Assembly: GCA_030524635.1 (NCBI GenBank)
Contig: JAUNGG010000036.1
Span: forward strand, 1-39,784
Direction: 5' to 3'
Length of the DNA stretch: 39,784 bases
From: Lachnospiraceae bacterium
GTDB lineage: Bacteria > Bacillota > Clostridia > Lachnospirales > Lachnospiraceae
In this document: one piece after another, positions 35,501 to 39,784 of the stretch
How positions within the stretch are numbered: position 1 is the first letter of the stretch
How the letters are laid out: each line of letters opens with the position of its first letter
The notes under the pieces: generated by a model
Databases searched by the model: none
What the model saw: only the letters and a program-made list of their open reading frames with translations
What the model was told of the DNA's origin: nothing
Program-made: the position numbers and the translations under genes

Positions 35501-35892
35501 ACATATTCCACCCCTGCCAGGCTGATATCATCATCTAAAACAAAGCGTTTTCCACTGGAATAGCGTTCCGACACGCAGGCACGGCTAAACTGAAGGAACT
35601 CCTCCACACTCCGGATGCGGATCACCGCCTCCTCTGATCTCGCAGCGTTTTCTTCTGCTTCCTTCCCAGCCTGGCCTGTTAAAGCAGACGGAACATCGGT
35701 TGGCTGCGGAGCATACAGTAAATTGCCAGCTGCCATACTGCCATATGATGCCATATTGCTGTGCGCCGCCATCGAATTCATCAAATTCCCTCCGGCTGCC
35801 GCCGCATCACTGCCGCTGATGCCTGACAGAGCAATCACAGCCGCCAGCAGAGCCGCTGTCTTCTGACTCTCATTTCTTCTCTGCTCTTTCAT
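32506..35892 (-). CDS. large anchored surface protein: GLUG repeats around a coiled coil
   Basis: A 1128-residue protein. A signal peptide occupies about 1-32. GLUG-type repeats (core GGIAG) occur around 190, 216, 244, 297 (as GGISG), 326 and 352, then again around 666, 719, 747, 773 and 800 (as GSIAG). Between the two blocks, about 363-648 is a long charged helical region with heptad spacing. A beta-rich region (about 855-1045) leads to a single membrane helix at about 1056-1073, a basic stop (RKKGRKKRKK) and an acidic cytoplasmic tail with two 20-residue repeats. GGAGG precedes ATG 35892. The MMPL gene ends two bases upstream. Function unknown; probably a partner of that transporter. Confidence 0.8.
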   Translation of the reverse strand: MKEQRRNESQKTAALLAAVIALSGISGSDAAAAGGNLMNSMAAHSNMASYGSMAAGNLLYAPQPTDVPSALTGQAGKEAEENAARSEEAVIRIRSVEEFLQFSRACVSERYSSGKRFVLDDDISLAGVEYVPAAVFAGSFDGGGHTISGLHIGQNGSSLGLFRYVEEGALITDLKVEGTLLPGGSRVNIGGIAGTNRGTIENCTFSGSAMAQESLGGIAGYNEKTGVIRGCTSQAVLTGNLKTGGIAGYNEGLVENCVNTGEINTSASGVEDAGDSQGAVEIDLAGAVKAEKVNDAGGISGLSLGTISGCTNYGAVGYPHTGYNMGGIAGRQSGIIYQCANYGKIQGRKDAGGIAGQFEPHLMVSYDEDTLSKMQDQLDALSDMGDSLSRLLENASDNTSNNLEQVGNRMDQVRDIGKYYKEVYQADGDALNEELDDACSDLEDVLDGMEMNLVSSDSKKRITQMRTLLQRQKELKTELADRYLGGVTDWKALREWLERRHQLLNELLENMQEMKANLEELLIDVPKDAIQGVEDFGEDLDALRDETGNLADTIRDNRDRIKADLDSMDDELTVELDGLSADVDTVSDDLKSSKEQIRAQKQQIEDQLKQIRNTLSDGMDDAKDQLNEDEEGLFQDISDENEEELADGMVRQCLNEGQISADFHAGGIAGIIGMEISLDPEQDLGSDEEKTLNVTRNARASIQGCLNRGDIQVKSDYAGGIAGRANLGALAMNQNYGDVAAEGDYAGGIAGSSSYVLRQNYSMSDVTGHSYVGGIAGFGNEIRNNYAMAVIRSEDGEWLGSIAGNLDEDGSAEGNFYVEEGIGAVDGVTYESQALGLAYEEFLALGQMPEEFKSLKVQFIVEDEIIKTITCQYGSALDESEIPTLPKKDGYYYEWEAKDLSCIKSNEKIYAVYKPWNTTIASSDDKMPRMLAEADFYPGTTLSLEELGGAADGMDAEKAGAGTGGAGNNGFQVPEHYRLGRRYRYSISQPEDVPLPEQITVRVMAEDISKHAVVACVTEGTAVIQESRWDGPYLVFQMSEPGEFAVLKPEAGWKKWAALGVVVLGILAACLVMRKKGRKKRKKGQGEASETDGESGSEAVTDDEKRSEAKTDGESGPEIVTDREKAGS
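32528..32640. repeat. 60-bp tandem repeat encoding the acidic tail
   Basis: Two near-identical units begin at 32528 and 32588 (both start TCCGTCACA and share CGCTCTCACCGTCCGTTT). They encode two copies of TDGESGxExVTDxEK in the cytoplasmic tail of the GLUG protein. Copy number could vary between strains. Confidence 0.8.
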
Positions 35893-35894
35893 CC

Positions 35895-38228
35895 TTACGC
35901 CTCCTCTCTTTCCTGCCCCCGCTTTACTGCACGGGTCAGTTCTGTTTTATCGATCAGCTTATCACACACCAGCAGAAGCTGAGGCATAACCGACATCACT
36001 AAAATAATCGAAATCAAGGCACCTCTTCCCAATGCTTTTCCAAGAGATGCAATCACCGCATTGGAGGTCAGAGAGCCGATGGCAAAGCCAGAGCCTACCA
36101 GGATGGTTCCTGAGGTAACAATCGTTGGAAATGCCTGATTCAGCGCCTCGATCACAGCCGCCTTCCGGTCCTTCATGGTCTTTCGGATATCCATATACCG
36201 GCTGGTGATCACGATGGCATAATCAATAGTAGCTCCCATTTGAATCGAGCTTACGATCAGATAGCTTAAGAAAAACATGGTCGAACTGGTGATATACGGG
36301 ATGGAGAAATTGATCCAGATACTTCCCTGGATCACCAGCACCAGCAAAAAGGGAAGACCTGCCGACTGGAAGGTAAACAGCAGAATGATCCCCACGAATA
36401 AAGCTGTCAAGACACTGATCAGCACATTATCCTTCTGGAAGGAGCTGCTTAAATCATAATTGCTGGTGGCATCTCCCACCACATACACCTCGCTGTAATA
36501 CTCCATGGCCATGGCACGGATCCGGTCGATGGTGCGGAAGGTCTCCTCACCCTCTACCGCTCCCTTCAAGGTAAATACCAGACGGTCATACTTCTGCCCC
36601 TCCAGCTGCTTTCTGGCATCGCAGACCGCCTCATGCAGATCATCAATCTCCTCCGACTGCTCCTCATCAAATTCAATACCGCCAGCTTCCTTCTGTTCAT
36701 AAATAAAATCGATCATGTCGATGATAGATACCCGATAATCATCCAGATTCTTCATAAAAGCGCTGTACTGTTCCTGATCCAGTGCATAAAACTGGTACAG
36801 GAGCCGCACCAGATCCAGATCCACATCCGCCACCTCGGAAAACTCCCTTGGATTTAACTTATCCACCAGGATATATTTTCCCTCCTCATCCACCTCCACA
36901 TTTGCAAGTCCCAGAGCGGTGTCCACCTCCTCCATGGCCTCCAAACGCTCTAAGATCTTCGCTTCCTTGTCGTAATCTCCATTGGGAATCACAACTGCCA
37001 TCACATTGGTCACCTCAAAGGTCTGGGCAATCCTATCCTTAGATGCCATAAACTCATTCTTTTTGCTGGATTCAATGGAATTAATATCATAAATATAAGG
37101 GCACTGCCCGGAAAATTTACAGGTCACTCCCACGATTACCAGAAAGATCGGAATGGTAACATACCTCAGCTTCACTACCAGCTTTCCCCATATCCGAATC
37201 GTAGGTACAAAGTTCGGATGCACCGTCTTATCGATAGCATTGGAAAACATCACGATTAGGGCCGGCATCAGCAGGAACACGGTAATCAGGCTGAAGAGGA
37301 TCGCCTTTGTCAGCACACGCCCCAGATCCAGTCCGATCCCAAACTGCATGAACATCAGCGCCACCATACCAGATACCGTAGTCAGACTGCTGGAGGAAAT
37401 CTCCGGTATGGCCTTGCTCAATGCCACCTTCGCAGCCTCTATGGTATCCATCGTCTCCCGTTCCTCCATAAAACGGTGAAACAGGATAATGGCATAGTCA
37501 ATGGCAAGCGCAAGCTGCAGCACCGCACCCACCGCATTGGTCACAAAGGAAATCTCCCCAAACCAGTAATTGGTTCCGATATTCAAAAGCGCTGCCACAC
37601 CGAAGGTGATCAGGAAGATCACAATCTCCATATAGGTTTTGGAAGTAAATGTCAGAACCACCAGGATAATGACCATAACGATAGCAACAATGCCCTTCAT
37701 ATCCTTCCGCAGCGATGCCGCATCGTCCTTGTCAACAGTGGTATACACGTAGGAAGAATAGCCATCCAGTGTTTCCCGCACCTGTGCCATAGCTGCCTGG
37801 GACAGCTTGGTATCCTCTTCCTCATCAAATGTGATGGAATACAGGGCACAGGCATCCTTATAATAATCGCTCAGCTCCTGATCCTGATAAGCATCCTCCC
37901 CCTCCTCATAAAAGGGTACCGAGGAGATTCCATCGATCTCTTCCAGCTCTTTCGAGAGCGCCAGCGCTTTCTCATATGTAATGTTGCTGACCAGTACCTT
38001 TGCTGTGCCGAAGGTTGTAAATTCCTCCTCCATAATATCCAGGCCCTGCCTGGTTTCTGTGGATTCCGGAAGATATTCGGTCAGCTCATTGATAATACCG
38101 ACCTTGGAAATCGAAACCGCACTGTAGATGCAGGCCAGCGCAAACAGCGCAATAAACGCTTTCCGCTTATTGACGATAAAGCCTGCCAGCCACAGCATGA
38201 AATTTCCTGATTTTTTTCGTTCTCCCAT
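35895..38228 (-). CDS. MMPL/RND family transporter (second copy)
   Basis: A 777-residue transporter of the same class as the gene at 28023, with about twelve helices and two porter domains. Asp244-Tyr245 (LALAIDYAIILFHRF) and Asp669-Tyr670 (MGATIDYAIVITSRY) form the proton-relay pairs. The second porter domain (about 385-600) is longer than in the other copy and has an acidic helical insert (EFDEEQSEEIDDLHEAVCDARKQLEGQ). The ribosome site AAAGGA is 11 bases from the ATG, somewhat far. A long leader with an upstream ORF precedes it. It is in an operon with the GLUG protein. Confidence 0.9.
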   Translation of the reverse strand: MGERKKSGNFMLWLAGFIVNKRKAFIALFALACIYSAVSISKVGIINELTEYLPESTETRQGLDIMEEEFTTFGTAKVLVSNITYEKALALSKELEEIDGISSVPFYEEGEDAYQDQELSDYYKDACALYSITFDEEEDTKLSQAAMAQVRETLDGYSSYVYTTVDKDDAASLRKDMKGIVAIVMVIILVVLTFTSKTYMEIVIFLITFGVAALLNIGTNYWFGEISFVTNAVGAVLQLALAIDYAIILFHRFMEERETMDTIEAAKVALSKAIPEISSSSLTTVSGMVALMFMQFGIGLDLGRVLTKAILFSLITVFLLMPALIVMFSNAIDKTVHPNFVPTIRIWGKLVVKLRYVTIPIFLVIVGVTCKFSGQCPYIYDINSIESSKKNEFMASKDRIAQTFEVTNVMAVVIPNGDYDKEAKILERLEAMEEVDTALGLANVEVDEEGKYILVDKLNPREFSEVADVDLDLVRLLYQFYALDQEQYSAFMKNLDDYRVSIIDMIDFIYEQKEAGGIEFDEEQSEEIDDLHEAVCDARKQLEGQKYDRLVFTLKGAVEGEETFRTIDRIRAMAMEYYSEVYVVGDATSNYDLSSSFQKDNVLISVLTALFVGIILLFTFQSAGLPFLLVLVIQGSIWINFSIPYITSSTMFFLSYLIVSSIQMGATIDYAIVITSRYMDIRKTMKDRKAAVIEALNQAFPTIVTSGTILVGSGFAIGSLTSNAVIASLGKALGRGALISIILVMSVMPQLLLVCDKLIDKTELTRAVKRGQEREEA

Positions 38229-38302
38229 TGCTTGTTTGATCCTTTCTGAATTTTAATTGCCAGAAGCAGCGGCACTTCCTCACAGTGACACTTCCTCATC
38301 AT
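38081..38302 (-). other. upstream overlapping ORF in the second MMPL leader
   Basis: A 73-codon frame starting ATGATGAGG (38302) has a stronger ribosome site (GGAGG, 6 bases) than the MMPL gene itself. It overlaps the first ~150 bases of that gene in another frame. The predicted peptide starts MMRKCHCEEVPLLL and has no recognised family. It could be a leader peptide that tunes MMPL translation, or chance. Confidence 0.3.
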
Positions 38303-38461
38303 GATAAACCTCCATGCGCCGCATCCGATGCACTACCCAAAATGAAAAGGGAATAAACCGCTTTCGATTCCTGCCTTTGCGGTTCTCCCCTTATCAATTT
38401 TTATCCTTGTTTTGTATCCCAGTACACTTCGCCTAACGCTTGTCCCTTCAAATCCTTTCCC
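38229..38461 (-). promoter_or_regulatory. long 5' leader of the second MMPL operon
   Basis: About 230 bases separate the promoter from the MMPL start. It holds a hairpin at 38349-38390 (GGG, then AACCGC paired with GCGGTT across a 17-base loop, CCC) followed on the minus strand by TTTTCATTTT, so it resembles a weak attenuator, reading from CCCC/GGGG side. It also holds a 10-bp direct repeat CACTTCCTCA at 38273-38282 and 38289-38298. I do not recognise a known riboswitch. Confidence 0.4.
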
Positions 38462-38491
38462 ATATTATCATTTTCTTCCGTACATTGTCAA
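38462..38491 (-). promoter_or_regulatory. promoter for the second MMPL operon (extended -10)
   Basis: On the minus strand a consensus TTGACA (38486-38491), an 18-base spacer and TAATAT (38462-38467), with TGA directly before the -10. Confidence 0.65.
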
Positions 38492-38745
38492 TATCTTTCC
38501 CTTAACTATGAATACCATTAATAAGAGCTTCTGGTTACTGCAAAATTTCTGGATTCGCAGTAATTTTCTGACTGTCTTATACCCTAATCCAAGATACATC
38601 ATCACCTCTCTGGAGGTTCATAAGCGCCTTTTCTTCCTTATTATGACTAAAAACAGATATGAATAAGGCTCTTTTGATCGTGATTATAATTTTCTCAAAA
38701 GGAGCCAACGAAAAAAGCCATAGCCGAAACTATGACCCCTCTTAA
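38492..38745. other. non-coding stretch between the MMPL operon and the Uma2 gene
   Basis: No gene is supported. It holds an imperfect hairpin at 38667-38706 (GGCTCTTTTGA with TCAAAAGGAGCC, one bulge, 17-base loop) without a U-tract, and the Uma2 terminator at 38711-38736. Nothing else was seen. Confidence 0.5.
38711..38736 (-). terminator. terminator after the Uma2 gene
   Basis: On the minus strand GTCATAG-TTTCGG-CTATGGC (one wobble pair) is followed by TTTTTT, about 10 bases past the stop codon. Confidence 0.8.
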
Positions 38746-39273
38746 CTAATCAATATTCAGAGTTGAAAAATCGATTTTCAATTCCGGATAAATTCTTGCT
38801 TCTACTTTATCAGAAAACGTATATTTTCCTATGTCATCATGTTCCAAATCATACACGGTTACCGTCTGATCAACCGGATCCACAATCCAGTATTCTCTGA
38901 CTCCGGCCTTCTGATACTTAAACAGCTTAATGATATAATCCATTCTCCGTCCGTTGCTTCCAGGTGATACAACTTCAACTACAAGATCAGGGGCTCCATG
39001 ACACCCTTTATGATCCAGCTTATCTTTGTCACATACCACACAGATATCTGGTTCTACATAATTTGTATCATCTTTATTTAAGAATACTGCAAATGGAGCA
39101 ATGTATACTTCACAGCTTCCCTTTCGTGAATCAATGTAATCTGCAATCTTTCGGCTGACTGCGAATACAATTCTCTGATGCTGCCGACTGGGCGGAGCCA
39201 TATAATAAATCTTTCCGTCAATCAATTCCGCTCTGGTTCCTTCCAGCAGTGCATAGATATCTACCGCAGCCAT
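38746..39273 (-). CDS. Uma2 family (DUF820) putative endonuclease, start uncertain
   Basis: A PD-(D/E)XK-fold protein of the Uma2/DUF820 family. The reading begins AAVDIYALLEGTRAELIDGKIYYMAPPSRQHQRI, the usual family start, and continues to the core EPDICVV and GAPDLVVEVVSPGSNGRRMDYIIKLFKYQKAGVREYWIVDP. Metal-binding acids are likely in EPD and VVEVVS. From ATG 39273 it has 175 residues, slightly short. The best ribosome site (AAGGAGG, 6 bases) serves another ATG at 39314 that is out of frame by one base, with an A6 run directly after it. The gene may therefore be frameshifted at its start. Role unknown. Confidence 0.75.
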   Translation of the reverse strand: MAAVDIYALLEGTRAELIDGKIYYMAPPSRQHQRIVFAVSRKIADYIDSRKGSCEVYIAPFAVFLNKDDTNYVEPDICVVCDKDKLDHKGCHGAPDLVVEVVSPGSNGRRMDYIIKLFKYQKAGVREYWIVDPVDQTVTVYDLEHDDIGKYTFSDKVEARIYPELKIDFSTLNID

Positions 39274-39335
39274 TCCTGCCGGCTCATGTTCTTTGTTGAG
39301 ATGAATTTTTTCATTGTCTGCCTCCTTCCAGGCAT

Positions 39336-39369
39336 AAAAATAAGAAGCATCCGCAAAGACACTTCTTAT
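39336..39369 (-). terminator. hairpin with U-tract at the 5' end of the Uma2 transcript
   Basis: On the minus strand ATAAGAAG and CTTCTTAT form a perfect 8-bp stem with a 14-base loop, followed by TTTTTATG. It lies between the Uma2 promoter and its ribosome site, so it could work as an attenuator or as a 5' stabilising hairpin. Confidence 0.45.
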
Positions 39370-39379
39370 CTTTATCCGT

Positions 39380-39408
39380 ATATTAATTAAAACTGTGCCT
39401 TGATTCAA
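39380..39408 (-). promoter_or_regulatory. sigma-A promoter for the Uma2 gene
   Basis: On the minus strand TTGAAT (39403-39408) and TAATAT (39380-39385) are separated by 17 bases. Confidence 0.65.
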
Positions 39409-39504
39409 TGAACTGTTCAAGACTCGATCTTTCATTGCCGCTCATGCAGCAGCTTTCGTTACAAAACAGATATTTCCAGCATCCGTTTGCAACGCTTTGT
39501 CTAT

Positions 39505-39784
39505 CTAAATGATTTTATACTCCTCATACAACTTCCGGCGATATTCTTTATCCGTAGTTGCTCTCACAATGTCGGCAGTTCGCTGATCCATTGATAAGTT
39601 TCTGATCAACTCCGCCATCATTTCCTCTCCACGTTCTCTCCCCTTCTCGATATTTTCCTGGTCACGCATCAATAATGTCATATACTCATGCCTCCATTCT
39701 CGATTTTTCTTGGCTTCTTTTACGGCTTCCTCTAGTGTGTTGTATCATTGATATTTAGTATATCTGCCACCTCTATTATGAGAT
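39505..39784 (-). pseudogene. Rpn family nuclease, 3' part, frameshifted and cut by the window edge
   Basis: The frame ending at 39505 encodes LEEAVKEAKKNREWRHEYMTLLMRDQ and on to RRKLYEEYKII, closely like the C-terminus of the Rpn protein at 10194. No proper start exists in that frame: an in-frame TGA (39745-39747) lies just upstream. The frame open at the window edge reads IIEVADILNINDTT and joins well only if two bases of a short AC repeat near 39735-39742 are removed. This suggests a 2-base insertion that broke the gene. The N-terminal part lies outside the window. Confidence 0.6.

Noticed and set aside
37476-38210. 244-codon plus-strand ORF
   Set aside because: Antisense to the second MMPL gene; no start signals.
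38341-38400. Possible c-di-GMP riboswitch in the second MMPL leader (CGCAAAG seen)
   Set aside because: The other conserved parts of the GEMM fold (tetraloop and receptor) could not be found, so only a generic hairpin is reported.
38412-38666. 84-codon plus-strand ORF upstream of the MMPL promoter
   Set aside because: It has no ribosome site and overlaps the minus-strand promoter; composition reflects AT-rich non-coding DNA.

Overview
The window looks like a chromosomal segment of an anaerobic Firmicute, most likely a Lachnospiraceae/Clostridia gut bacterium. The signs are moderately GC-rich coding sequence with AT-rich promoters, strong AGGAGG Shine-Dalgarno sites, a gap-pgk-tpiA-gpmI glycolytic cluster, an oxygen-labile Fe-S type L-serine dehydratase (sdaAB/sdaAA), a clostridial iscS-iscU-mnmA set, a TRAP transporter next to a YesM/YesN-like two-component system, and Rpn/Uma2 PD-(D/E)XK nuclease-fold genes. 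No insertion sequence, prophage or CRISPR array was seen.

Layout. 1-3540: glycolytic genes on the minus strand, transcribed gap, pgk, tpiA, gpmI, with sigma-A promoters before gap and gpmI and a hairpin terminator between gap and pgk. 3676-5349: Na+/phosphate cotransporter with a PhoU-like tail. 5609-7166: serine dehydratase operon. 7181-8140: membrane-anchored T7-lysozyme-type amidase. 8339-9823: PurF paralogue without the catalytic cysteine. 9979-10069: tRNA-Ser(CGA). 10194-10988: Rpn nuclease. 11251-16813: dctPQM TRAP operon and the histidine kinase/AraC-type response regulator transcribed toward it. 16874-18157: SH3b-Amidase_3 lipoprotein. 18406-21243: iscS, iscU and mnmA (sulfur relay to tRNA 2-thiouridine). 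21560-21889: XRE regulator with a pair of direct-repeat operator candidates. 21961-23526: SpoVB/MurJ-like flippase. 23509-25706: a sensor-GAF-GGDEF diguanylate cyclase that appears split by a one-base frameshift. 25843-27736: MarR regulator and MATE exporter, each preceded by a copy of the same 20-bp palindrome. 28023-38228: two convergent operons, each pairing an MMPL/RND-type transporter with a large extracytoplasmic coiled-coil protein, sharing one bidirectional terminator. 38746-39784: Uma2-family nuclease and the frameshifted 3' part of a second Rpn gene.

Most novel region: 27.9-38.5 kb. Two MMPL transporters with intact Asp-Tyr proton-relay pairs face each other. Each is translationally linked to a partner that is outside the membrane, one secreted and one anchored, both dominated by long helical segments; the anchored one has GLUG repeats on both sides of a ~285-residue coiled coil. 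I infer envelope export machines with dedicated extracellular partners; substrate unknown.

Limits: all calls rest on reading the sequence and remembered family motifs. No searches, folding or alignments were run. Promoters and operators are sequence matches only.
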